A DNA stretch of 26,314 nt, taken from the NCBI GenBank assembly GCA_946479785.1, contig CAMLHQ010000043.1, positions 1-26,314 of the forward strand, in the 5' to 3' direction. A program made the position numbers and the translations under genes. Under the pieces are notes generated by a model that saw only the letters and a program-made list of their open reading frames with translations, was not told the DNA's origin and ran no database searches. Shown here in pieces: positions 7,737-15,367 of the stretch. This DNA is from an uncultured Nitrospira sp. (GTDB taxonomy: Bacteria > Nitrospirota > Nitrospiria > Nitrospirales > Nitrospiraceae). Position 1 is the stretch's first letter. Each line of letters opens with the position of its first letter.

Positions 7737-8948
7737 ATGGCTGTGTTCGCGTACAGAGTCGCGCGTCCAGATGGATCGACCCTCGAAGGCCAGATCGAAG
7801 GCGACGAAGAACCCCTCGTTCGCGCGAAACTCGAAGGTCAAGGCTTTCTCATCTTCAAATTACAACGGCGCGGCGCGGCAGCGAGCCGGCCGATGTTTGG
7901 AGTGAGTGCGTTTTGTGGCCTGCCCCTCGGCGAGTTTCTTGTCTTCAATCAGGAACTTTTGGCGTTGGTGAAGGCCGGCCTTCCGGTGCTTCGAGTATGG
8001 GATTTGCTCATTGAGCGGGCTCGGCATCAAGGTTTTCAACAGGCGTTGCGGATGGTCCGCCAAGACATTCGCGGAGGGTCGTCGGCCTCGGAAGCGCTGG
8101 CCAAACATCCCGGATACTTTTCAGAACTGTATATCGCCACGATAAGGGCGGGCGAGCAATCGGGCAACTTGGTGGAGGTGTTGCAACGATTCATTGCCTA
8201 CCTGAAATTGATGATCGGGTTACGCCAGAAGGTGGCCAAGGCGCTTGCCTATCCGGCATTCTTGATTGTTGTCGGGGTTGCGGTCGTTGGGTTCTTGCTG
8301 AGCTATGTCATGCCGACATTTATCTCAGTGTATGCAGAAACGGCCAAGTCACTGCCGGCTGCCACACAGTTTATGATCGACTTCGTGTCTGTCGCCAAAG
8401 TGTATGTCGTGCCGGGAGTCGCAGTGTTCGTCGGTTCCTTGCTGCTGACTCGCGCCTACTATGGGACTCATAAAGGGCACTTGGCCATCGATCAATTCTT
8501 GCTGCGTGTGCCCTTGTTGGGAGCGATTTTCATCAAGCATCACACGATTCAACTGGCGCGAACATTGGGCACAATTTTAGCTGGAGGCACGCCCCTGGTC
8601 GAGGCACTGCACATCACGAAGAACGCGATTTCTAACCGATATATTGCGGCGGGACTGGGAGAGGCGGTTGATGAGATCCGTGAAGGAATTACCCTGGCTG
8701 CTGCGCTTGACCGGCCGAAGGTCTTTCCAAAGCTCGCAATTGAAATGCTGTCAGTTGGCGAGGAAACCGGATCGTTGGAAGGAATGTTGCACGATGTGGC
8801 CGAGTTCTACGAAAGCGATCTCGATCTCCGGCTGTCGCAATTGACGACCTGGATCGAACCGGCACTCTTGCTCATCATGGGAATTCTAGTCGGAGGAATC
8901 GTCATTGTGATGTATCTACCCGTCTTTCAAATGGCGGGCAATGCGTAA
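7737..8948 (+). CDS. gspF: Type II secretion inner-membrane platform protein GspF/PilC
   Basis: This 403-residue polytopic protein is the membrane platform on which the GspE ATPase acts. The N-terminal FAYRVARPDGSTLEGQIEGD (4-23) is typical of the family. Two T2SSF domains follow: residues about 67-192, with FNQELLALVKAGLPV and EQSGNLVEVLQR, and about 270-395, with QLARTLGTILAGGTPLVEAL and VGEETGSLEGML. Hydrophobic segments at about 172-192, 221-240 and 372-396 fit the usual three transmembrane helices. The length is normal for the family. It is followed by gspE with 26 bp between them. Confidence 0.93.
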   Translation: MAVFAYRVARPDGSTLEGQIEGDEEPLVRAKLEGQGFLIFKLQRRGAAASRPMFGVSAFCGLPLGEFLVFNQELLALVKAGLPVLRVWDLLIERARHQGFQQALRMVRQDIRGGSSASEALAKHPGYFSELYIATIRAGEQSGNLVEVLQRFIAYLKLMIGLRQKVAKALAYPAFLIVVGVAVVGFLLSYVMPTFISVYAETAKSLPAATQFMIDFVSVAKVYVVPGVAVFVGSLLLTRAYYGTHKGHLAIDQFLLRVPLLGAIFIKHHTIQLARTLGTILAGGTPLVEALHITKNAISNRYIAAGLGEAVDEIREGITLAAALDRPKVFPKLAIEMLSVGEETGSLEGMLHDVAEFYESDLDLRLSQLTTWIEPALLLIMGILVGGIVIVMYLPVFQMAGNA

Positions 8949-8974
8949 CATCAGGAAATCATTTTTGAGCGTCG

Positions 8975-10735
8975 ATGCATGACAGAGTGCAGAAGAGAGG
9001 GTCCGTGGCGTCTCGAAGCTTGACAAGGCCGGTTCTGGCCGAGATTTTGGTCGGACAGGGGATGGTCCCTAAACTGACGATCGATCAAACCTTGAAACGA
9101 CTGGGCGGGGTTACCGCGGAACTCGGCCTCACCTTGGTCGGCGAAGGGACGCTGTCGGAAGAACAGCTGGCGCGCGCACTGGCCATTCAATTTGGATTGC
9201 CCTTTGATCCCCTGACCGATTTTCGCGTGGAACCGTCGTTTTACGACCGCATATCCGTCAAGCTGATGCAACGACATCCCTTCGTGCCGATTGCAGATCT
9301 GCAGGGCCGCCTGAGAGTGGCAATCCCCGATCCTCAAGATCTTCTCGGAATTGATGAACTTGAATTGCTGCTTGGCCGCGAATTGGAATTGGTCGTTAGT
9401 CCGAAGGCCGCGATTCTCACAGCATTGGAACGCAGCGAAGGGTCGAGTCAGGCGCTGCGTGAATTGGAAGCGGAGTATCGCTCGGTGTTGGTCAAGGAGG
9501 ACGAACGGGGCGAGGAAATCCTCACACTTGATCATAACGGTGAAGATCAAAGCCCAGCCGTTAAACTGCTTGATTCCATTTTGTTGAGTGCGATGCAGCG
9601 CAGAGCGAGCGATATCCATGTCGAAGCAGCGGATCGTTCGACAAGAGTGAAACTTCGAGTCGACGGCATTCTCGTTCCCGCCATGGAACCGCTGGATATT
9701 CGCCTGCATGCTCCACTTGTCTCTCGATTGAAGGTCATGTCGGATCTCGATATCGCGGAACGGCGGGTTCCGCAGGACGGCAGTTTCCGGATGCGGCTGG
9801 AGCGAAAGACCGTCGACTTCCGGGTGTCGATCTTGCCGAGCGTCTTCGGTGAGTCGGTCGTCATCCGTATCTTGGACCGGGAGGCCATCACCACGGGTGT
9901 GTCAACCTTGCGCCTTGATCGGTTAGGCTTCAATGAGGAGGATCTGAAGCGGTTTCGGCGGGCCATTACGAAGCCCTACGGAATGGTGCTGGTCACCGGT
10001 CCGACCGGAAGCGGAAAAACGACGACGCTCTATGCCGCCATCACCGAAATGAACATCAAAGAAGACAAGCTCATTACGATTGAAGATCCCGTCGAATATC
10101 AGCTGCCCGGTGTGGTGCAAATCCCGGTGAATGAGAAGAAGGGGCTCACGTTCGCACGCGGGCTGCGGTCCATCCTTCGGCATGACCCGGACAAGATTAT
10201 GGTCGGTGAAATCCGCGATTCGGAAACGGCTCAGATCGCCATTCAATCCGCATTGACGGGCCATTTGGTGTTGACGACCGTTCACGCCAACAACGTCTTC
10301 GACGTCATCGGACGCTTTGCCTCCATGGGAATCGATGCGTACAACTTTCTCGCCGCGTTGAACTGCGTGCTGGCTCAACGGTTAATCAGAATGTTATGCC
10401 AGTCCTGCCGCGTTCCGATCACTCTAGACAAGGGGCTGGCGGAAGAATCGGGGCTGGATTATGAAGAGTATAAGGATGTGCTGTTCTATCAAGGCAAGGG
10501 CTGTCACGAGTGCCATGGCACGGGTTACCGCGGTCGAAAGTGCATTACGGAATTTCTCGATCTCACCGATGAGATTAAGGAAATGATTCTGGCCGAGCGT
10601 CCGCTGTCGGAAATCCGCTATCGGGCGGTCACGGCAGGCATGATTACGTTGCGGCAATCCGCGTTGAGAAAAGTCATTGAAGGCGGGACGACGTTACGTG
10701 AGATCAACCGTGTCACATTCAGCGAGGAAACGTAG
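8975..10735 (+). CDS. gspE: Type II secretion / type IV pilus assembly ATPase GspE/PilB
   Basis: This 586-residue hexameric ATPase powers pseudopilus assembly at the cytoplasmic face of the inner membrane. Residues about 20-175 form the MshEN-type N-terminal domain. The ATPase core has Walker A GPTGSGKT (342-349), an Asp box around ITIEDPVEY (367-375), the Walker B region IMVGEIRD (408-415) and a His box TGHLVLTTVHANN (428-440). Two CxxC pairs (Cys475/478 and Cys510/513) form the zinc-binding tetracysteine motif typical of GspE/PilB assembly ATPases and absent from PilT retraction ATPases. I give ATG 8975; GTG at 9005 with AGAGAGG just upstream is a plausible later start that would remove ten residues. 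Confidence 0.93.
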   Translation: MHDRVQKRGSVASRSLTRPVLAEILVGQGMVPKLTIDQTLKRLGGVTAELGLTLVGEGTLSEEQLARALAIQFGLPFDPLTDFRVEPSFYDRISVKLMQRHPFVPIADLQGRLRVAIPDPQDLLGIDELELLLGRELELVVSPKAAILTALERSEGSSQALRELEAEYRSVLVKEDERGEEILTLDHNGEDQSPAVKLLDSILLSAMQRRASDIHVEAADRSTRVKLRVDGILVPAMEPLDIRLHAPLVSRLKVMSDLDIAERRVPQDGSFRMRLERKTVDFRVSILPSVFGESVVIRILDREAITTGVSTLRLDRLGFNEEDLKRFRRAITKPYGMVLVTGPTGSGKTTTLYAAITEMNIKEDKLITIEDPVEYQLPGVVQIPVNEKKGLTFARGLRSILRHDPDKIMVGEIRDSETAQIAIQSALTGHLVLTTVHANNVFDVIGRFASMGIDAYNFLAALNCVLAQRLIRMLCQSCRVPITLDKGLAEESGLDYEEYKDVLFYQGKGCHECHGTGYRGRKCITEFLDLTDEIKEMILAERPLSEIRYRAVTAGMITLRQSALRKVIEGGTTLREINRVTFSEET

Positions 10736-10736
10736 T

Positions 10737-11735
10737 ATGTGGGGGTTGAGCGGAAGCCGCCCGACACAATGTCTGAAGATCGGCGCGCAGGTGCTCGTCT
10801 GGGGTGAGACAACGAGGACTTGGCGAGGAAGGCACCGGTATCGTTGCGTTCTCTCGCCCACGCCGCCTGGCGTCGTCAAGCTGTCGCCTATCGATGCCAA
10901 TGTGATCGATCGAGCAGCGTTGGAAGAGCGTCTTCGATCCCTGGCCGGACCAGGAAAGCGGTTGCGCATTCTCGGGCGGAGACTGCTTTCAGATATTCCC
11001 CGGGCGATCACGCTGGTGTTGCCGGACGTCGCAGTGCGCGCGATGGTCATGCAGTTGGAGCAATTGCCGCCTCGGATAGAAGAACAGGAAGCACTCATTC
11101 GGTGGCGCCTGGGCCAGGAGCAGCGGGTGCCCTTGGCGGGAGCCAAATTCATCTGGCAGGTCTTTCCTTCACGGCAGCCCAATGAAGGCGCCCACATGGT
11201 GCTCGTCATTGCCGTTCAAGAAACCATCCTTGCCGAGTATGAGTCAGCCTGTGAAGCGGTAGGACTGCTTCCGCAAGAAGTGGCGGTCGCCAGTTTTCGT
11301 TTGTTTGATCTGTGGCTGAAAGCGGCCGGAGGAACCAGATGTCTGAATCGAGATCTCGCATGGGTCACGGTCGCGGATGGCGGATTGACCTGTCTGATCA
11401 TCCACGAGGGACGGCCGGTCTTCGTGCGGACTAAACTGCTCACGAGTGAAGCGGTTCAGGCAGAAGACATGCGGAGCCATGAGTGGGTCGAGAAAATCGT
11501 TCGTGAAGTCGGGACATCCATACTGGCTTGCCAGGAACACTTCCCGAACTTTCAGCTTGCACAGTTGGTGCTCGTGACGGACGACGACATGCCCGGCTTG
11601 GAAGACGCATTGGGCAATGAACTCGGAGTTGCAACCGATCAATTACATTGGGACCATGTAGAGACCTTGGGATGGTCCCATGAGGGCGGCACGACGTCGT
11701 TGGCGACACTCCCGGTCGTGGCGGGGTTGATGTAA
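10737..11735 (+). CDS. pilM: PilM-like actin-fold cytoplasmic assembly protein
   Basis: This 332-residue protein starts at ATG 10737, one base after the gspE stop, with GAGG (part of the gspE end) 9 nt upstream. The frame is open further upstream inside gspE, but that start would overlap by 59 bp. The segment ITLVLPDVAVRAMVMQLEQLPP followed by EEQEALIRWRLGQEQRVPL matches the PilM/GspL cytoplasmic domain pattern. A later WVTVADGGLTCLIIHEG strand pair fits an actin-like ATP-binding fold. In type IV pilus systems PilM binds the N-terminal tail of PilN, and the next gene is PilN-like. It has no transmembrane segment, unlike full GspL, so the PilM + PilN split organisation applies. Confidence 0.75.
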   Translation: MWGLSGSRPTQCLKIGAQVLVWGETTRTWRGRHRYRCVLSPTPPGVVKLSPIDANVIDRAALEERLRSLAGPGKRLRILGRRLLSDIPRAITLVLPDVAVRAMVMQLEQLPPRIEEQEALIRWRLGQEQRVPLAGAKFIWQVFPSRQPNEGAHMVLVIAVQETILAEYESACEAVGLLPQEVAVASFRLFDLWLKAAGGTRCLNRDLAWVTVADGGLTCLIIHEGRPVFVRTKLLTSEAVQAEDMRSHEWVEKIVREVGTSILACQEHFPNFQLAQLVLVTDDDMPGLEDALGNELGVATDQLHWDHVETLGWSHEGGTTSLATLPVVAGLM

Positions 11736-11739
11736 GACC

Positions 11740-12369
11740 ATGCAACTGAAGACATCCATCATTGTACACATCGCCAATCGCATCGGCAGTTTTCGCTGGC
11801 AGGCCGGTGGAGCACGCTACTTTCATCTGGAGTTGGGAAGCCGCCATCGTGCCTACCTGTCGCCGGTTAGGCTGTTGCTGCTGATGACGGCCGTCGGGCT
11901 GGGGGCATGGGTCTCGTGGAGCGCTGCGGAGGCGGTGTTTGCGTTTCGTGACCTGCGCGAGATTCAGGTCCGTCTGGATCAAGTACGCGTGCAGGACCAA
12001 CAGCTGATCGCCCAGGCGCGCGGAGAAGGGATCGATCTGTCCGAGGCAGCCTTGCGGCAGTTACCCAGTGAGGTGGCGTTGGCAAATCAGTTGCTGGCCA
12101 AACGAAATTTTTCTTGGACGCAGTTTCTGTCCGGTCTGGAGGAGGCTATTCCGGTACGCGTCTCGATTAGGGGTGTCCGGCTGGATCCTGGCAGCGCCGT
12201 GATTCACATGACGGGAGCCGCCGTCACCGTGGAAGACGTCACTGCACTCACGCTCAGACTGCAGTCGCACCCGGTGTTTCATGATCCCGTTCTCGGGCAG
12301 CACCATATCGGAAGCGATGGGCTCGTGGAGTTCGATCTCAAACTGAAATATCGTCCGCAGGGAACCTGA
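11740..12369 (+). CDS. pilN: PilN-like bitopic inner-membrane assembly protein
   Basis: This 209-residue protein starts 4 bp after the pilM-like stop. A cytoplasmic N-terminal tail (1-42) precedes one transmembrane helix at about 43-66, a coiled-coil stretch (about 67-110), and a periplasmic ferredoxin-like domain. RNFSWTQFLSGLEEAIPVRVSI (122-143) is the hallmark PilN/GspL sequence, followed by a strand-rich region ending in the Leu-Lys-Leu-Lys run. It would join cytoplasmic PilM to periplasmic PilO. Confidence 0.78.
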   Translation: MQLKTSIIVHIANRIGSFRWQAGGARYFHLELGSRHRAYLSPVRLLLLMTAVGLGAWVSWSAAEAVFAFRDLREIQVRLDQVRVQDQQLIAQARGEGIDLSEAALRQLPSEVALANQLLAKRNFSWTQFLSGLEEAIPVRVSIRGVRLDPGSAVIHMTGAAVTVEDVTALTLRLQSHPVFHDPVLGQHHIGSDGLVEFDLKLKYRPQGT

Positions 12370-12374
12370 CGCCG

Positions 12375-12935
12375 ATGATGAATCTGCTACTGCAAGAATT
12401 GCGGAAGCCATATGGGAGGCTGATCCCCCCGGCAGGACTGGTCCTTGCGCTGTTGCTGATCCTCTGGGTGGTGAAGTCACTTGGAGTGGATTCGGTTGAA
12501 CAGATTCGGTCCAAGCTGACGACGGAGTGGGAGCAGGCCAGAAAAGAGCATCAACATCACCAAGAGGCCCGGCGAGCGAAAATGGATTTGGCTCAAGTAT
12601 GGTCGGCGTTGCCCGAAGAACGAGATTTCGCTCCCTTGGCCCTCGGTATTACCGAGGAGGCGAAGCGAAACCACGTCACGCTACCGGCGCTCTCCTATAA
12701 GACCGAAGCCACGTCCGTGCCGAACACCAGTAAAGGGCTCTTGCAGGGCACGATGAGCGGCCGGTATGAAGACCTTAGGCGGTTTCTGTATGATTTAGAG
12801 ACAGCAGACGAGCTGGTCTACATCGAGGACGTGGATTTGGTTCGGTCCGCTACGCCGCAGGAACAGCAGCTGACATTCAACATCAAGATCGTCACGTATC
12901 TGCGCGGGGAACAAGGCAAGTCGACCGTGCAATAG
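12375..12935 (+). CDS. pilO: PilO/GspM-like bitopic inner-membrane protein
   Basis: This 186-residue protein starts 5 bp after the PilN-like stop. A short cytoplasmic tail is followed by a transmembrane helix at about 17-36 (PPAGLVLALLLILWVV), a charged coiled coil (about 40-75) and a compact periplasmic alpha/beta domain containing GRYEDLRRFLYDLETADELVYIEDVDL (about residues 129-155). This matches the PilO and GspM ferredoxin-like fold pattern. Its position directly after pilN supports the call. Confidence 0.75.
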   Translation: MMNLLLQELRKPYGRLIPPAGLVLALLLILWVVKSLGVDSVEQIRSKLTTEWEQARKEHQHHQEARRAKMDLAQVWSALPEERDFAPLALGITEEAKRNHVTLPALSYKTEATSVPNTSKGLLQGTMSGRYEDLRRFLYDLETADELVYIEDVDLVRSATPQEQQLTFNIKIVTYLRGEQGKSTVQ

Positions 12936-12952
12936 CCGGCCGGCGCTCCTGT

Positions 12953-13516
12953 ATGCACAGCAGACGAAAGAAAATCATCGCATTGACCGCACTCGGCCTC
13001 ATCTGGGGAGGACTCCTGCTGTGGCAGTTCCTCGACCATCAAGAACCGCTTCGAGTTCCACTTGTCAACGTCTCGGGACCGGCAACAGGAGTATCGCAAT
13101 CCCGTGATGGAATCGGAAGCCTTCATGTCCAGCTTGATCTTCTGGCTGCCGCGCGTAGCCAACGGGAGATGGTCTTTGCCACGCCGAGGAATATCTTTGC
13201 CCTGCCTTCGGTTGCCAGTGTGAATCAAGCCGCATCAGCCGAAGTTTCCGATCTCGCGGTTCGTCAGCAGGCCGTTGCCGCAGAGTTGGCGCAGTTTCAT
13301 TATCTGGGGTTTGTCCGGACTGGAGAAGAGTGGCAGAAGAAGCAAGATCTTGCCGTCTTGACGAAGAATGACGACTTGCACGTGGTTAAAAAAGGGGAGA
13401 CGGTCGAGAATCACGTAGTGGTGAAGATGATCACCCAGGAGAGCGTGACGTTGCAGGATCGTGATTCGCGTGTCGAGTATACCGTGCTGCTGTCCGAAGA
13501 ACCCTTGACGCAATAG
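12953..13516 (+). CDS. PilP/GspC-like periplasmic linker protein
   Basis: This 187-residue protein has one N-terminal membrane helix (about 8-26, after MHSRRKK) and no lipobox. A variable middle region follows. The C-terminal beta-rich domain (about 114-187: LGFVRTGEEWQKKQDLAVL, then VVKKGETVENHVVVKMI, VTLQDR, EYTVLL) has the homology-region pattern of GspC and PilP. These proteins contact the secretin N-domains from the inner membrane. True PilP is a lipoprotein, so the membrane-anchored form here is closer to GspC in topology. The call rests on gene order and this C-terminal pattern. Confidence 0.6.
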   Translation: MHSRRKKIIALTALGLIWGGLLLWQFLDHQEPLRVPLVNVSGPATGVSQSRDGIGSLHVQLDLLAAARSQREMVFATPRNIFALPSVASVNQAASAEVSDLAVRQQAVAAELAQFHYLGFVRTGEEWQKKQDLAVLTKNDDLHVVKKGETVENHVVVKMITQESVTLQDRDSRVEYTVLLSEEPLTQ

Positions 13517-13527
13517 TGGAGATTCTG

Positions 13528-14175
13528 ATGGCGCGCACTGGTAGCGGGCGAATGAGCGACGAGCGCGGTGTCACGTATCTCATGCTGATGTTTGCCATTG
13601 TGCTGATCGGAATCGCAACGACCGCCGCGGCAAAGCAATGGAAAGTCATGGTGCAACGGGAACTGGAAGCTGACCTCCTCTCAAAGGGTATCGAAATCCA
13701 GAATGCCTTGGCGCTCTATTCTGCAACGATGAAAGCCGGGCGAGTGATGCAGGGAGAAGTGTATCCTCAATCTTTGGCCGATCTGACCAGGTTGCCGAAG
13801 CCATTCTTGCGCAAAGCCTATAGCGATCCGATGGCTCATGGAGAGTGGGAATACCTCCGTGCTCCGACCGGTGGAATCATGGGAGTGCGGAGCCGAAGCC
13901 GTGCGACACCATTCAGGAAGCACGATTTCCCTCTAGCGGTCAGACATTTTGAAGGACGAGCCTCTTATCACGATTGGATCTTCCAGTATCCCAATCCTTC
14001 AAGTTCCGGATCGATCCCTGTCGGAACCGCCCCAGCCCAGCCGGGAGCTGTCCCCGCCCCTGCAGCAGGAACCTCAAACCCTGCAACAGGAACTGTGCCA
14101 AACCCTGGCGCGGGAACTCCTTCGCTATCCCCGCCAGCTCCTCAAAGCGGAGGATCGCCAAATCCGTCATCATGA
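13528..14175 (+). CDS. Atypical minor pseudopilin lacking Glu+5, with Pro/Gly/Thr-rich tail
   Basis: This 215-residue protein is the last gene of the secretion cluster. I choose ATG 13528 because GGAG at 13518-13521 sits 6 nt upstream; a GTG at 13516 overlapping the previous stop would add four residues. The leader ends DERG|VTYLMLMFAIVLIGIA: a prepilin-type cleavage site after G14 with a following hydrophobic helix, but position +5 is Met instead of Glu. Lack of Glu+5 is characteristic of the tip pseudopilin GspK and some minor pilins, though this protein is shorter than typical GspK. PQSLADLTRLPKPFLRKAYSDPM resembles a pseudopilin core. Residues about 165-215 form a Pro/Ala/Gly/Thr/Ser tail with imperfect NPATGTVPNPGAGTP repeats. 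Confidence 0.7.
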   Translation: MARTGSGRMSDERGVTYLMLMFAIVLIGIATTAAAKQWKVMVQRELEADLLSKGIEIQNALALYSATMKAGRVMQGEVYPQSLADLTRLPKPFLRKAYSDPMAHGEWEYLRAPTGGIMGVRSRSRATPFRKHDFPLAVRHFEGRASYHDWIFQYPNPSSSGSIPVGTAPAQPGAVPAPAAGTSNPATGTVPNPGAGTPSLSPPAPQSGGSPNPSS

Positions 14176-14233
14176 GATCGATGGGCTAAGAATGTCGTGA
14201 CGATGAGAGCCTCAACGGAGACGAATTAGAACC

Positions 14234-15244
14234 ATGCGCATTCTCATAACAGGCGGAGCCGGATTTCTTGGAAGCCATTTGTCCGATTCGCTGGTACAGG
14301 CTGGCCACTCGGTAATCTGCATGGATAATCTCTTGACCGGGCGGATGGAGAATATTTCCCATTTGTTGGGTCATGAACGATATACATTTTTAAAATACAA
14401 TGTATGCGATTATTTACATGTCGAAGGTCCTCTCGATGCGCTCTTGCATTTTGCATCTCCCGCCAGTCCGCAAGACTATCTTGAATTTCCAATCGCCACG
14501 TTGAAAGTGGGCGCGCTTGGCACACATAAGGCACTTGGATTGGCCCGTGCAAAAGGCGCCCGATTTGTCCTGGCCAGCACCTCGGAGGTATACGGCGATC
14601 CGTTGGTTAATCCTCAACCAGAAGCCTATTGGGGCAATGTCAACCCGATCAGCCCGCGCGGGGTTTACGACGAAGCGAAACGGTTTGCCGAAGCCATGAC
14701 GATGGCCTACCACCGCTATCATGGACTCGATACAAGGATTGTGCGAATTTTCAATACCTTCGGTCCCCGCATGCGAGCGAATGATGGACGGGTGGTGTCG
14801 ACCTTCGTCGTCCAGGCGCTTCAGGGGAAGTCGCTGAGCGTGTTTGGCGAGGGACAACAGACGAGAAGCTTTTGCTATGTCGACGACCTTGTGCGAGGCA
14901 TTGTTGCGCTCCTCTCAGCCGATTCAGACAAGACGATCGAGCAGCGCACCGATAAGAAATTTCTTCTTACACAAGCCGGACCTTCGGATGGACCGAGCAT
15001 TCACGATCCGGTCAATATTGGAAATCCCCGTGAACTGACGGTCTTGGAGATCGCCAAGCTGGTGTTGAAATTGACCGGTTCATCGAGTGCGATCAGTTTC
15101 CATCCGCTTCCGACCGACGACCCGAAAGTGCGCCGGCCTGACATCAGCCGGGCCCGCGCGCTGCTCAAATGGGAACCCCAGGTATCCCTTGAGGAGGCGT
15201 TGAATCGGACCATCGCATACTTTCGAAAAATTCTTTCACAATAG
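14234..15244 (+). CDS. UDP-glucuronate decarboxylase-like NAD-dependent epimerase/dehydratase
   Basis: This 336-residue extended short-chain dehydrogenase converts UDP-glucuronate to UDP-xylose in its characterised relatives. Seen: NAD motif GGAGFLGSH (7-15), [28 protein letters not shown] (75-87), [10 protein letters not shown], catalytic YxxxK at Y145/K149 within [30 protein letters not shown], and [12 protein letters not shown]. These are the UXS-family landmarks. An unusual segment of about 28 residues (about 229-257, [16 protein letters not shown] onward) lies between the Asp-Asp-Leu-Val helix and DPVNIGNP, where most family members have only a few residues. It stands alone after the secretion cluster, 58 bp after the pseudopilin stop, and may belong functionally with the dehydrogenase at 2086. 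Confidence 0.83.
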   Translation: MRILITGGAGFLGSHLSDSLVQAGHSVICMDNLLTGRMENISHLLGHERYTFLKYNVCDYLHVEGPLDALLHFASPASPQDYLEFPIATLKVGALGTHKALGLARAKGARFVLASTSEVYGDPLVNPQPEAYWGNVNPISPRGVYDEAKRFAEAMTMAYHRYHGLDTRIVRIFNTFGPRMRANDGRVVSTFVVQALQGKSLSVFGEGQQTRSFCYVDDLVRGIVALLSADSDKTIEQRTDKKFLLTQAGPSDGPSIHDPVNIGNPRELTVLEIAKLVLKLTGSSSAISFHPLPTDDPKVRRPDISRARALLKWEPQVSLEEALNRTIAYFRKILSQ

Positions 15245-15301
15245 CTGGCTTCCAGGCCCGCGAAAGGTTGTTTTTCAGAGGGAAATCCTCTTCTGGGTGC
15301 C

Positions 15302-15331
15302 TTGACCCCTCGGAAACTCCCACTGTATCCT
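15302..15331 (+). promoter_or_regulatory. Candidate sigma70-type promoter for proA
   Basis: TTGACC (15302-15307) and TATCCT (15326-15331) are separated by 18 bp and lie about 36 bp upstream of the proA start. The match is five of six for the -35 box and four of six for the -10 box. It would drive proA and the following gene. Confidence 0.45.
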
Positions 15332-15367
15332 GTAGGGCCTCCACGATTATGTCAGGAGTTTAAATTA

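Noticed and set aside
8951..9709. 252-codon minus-strand frame opposite gspE
   Set aside because: It is fully antisense to the conserved GspE N-terminal region and its sequence has no recognisable domain.
14022..14165. GC-rich repetitive stretch as a possible non-coding repeat or CRISPR-like array
   Set aside because: It is in frame and encodes the Pro/Gly/Thr-rich tail of the last pseudopilin; units are irregular and there are no spacers.
15275..15296. Small hairpin (AGAGG / CCTCT) after the decarboxylase as a terminator
   Set aside because: The stem is short and the T run precedes it on the plus strand rather than following it.
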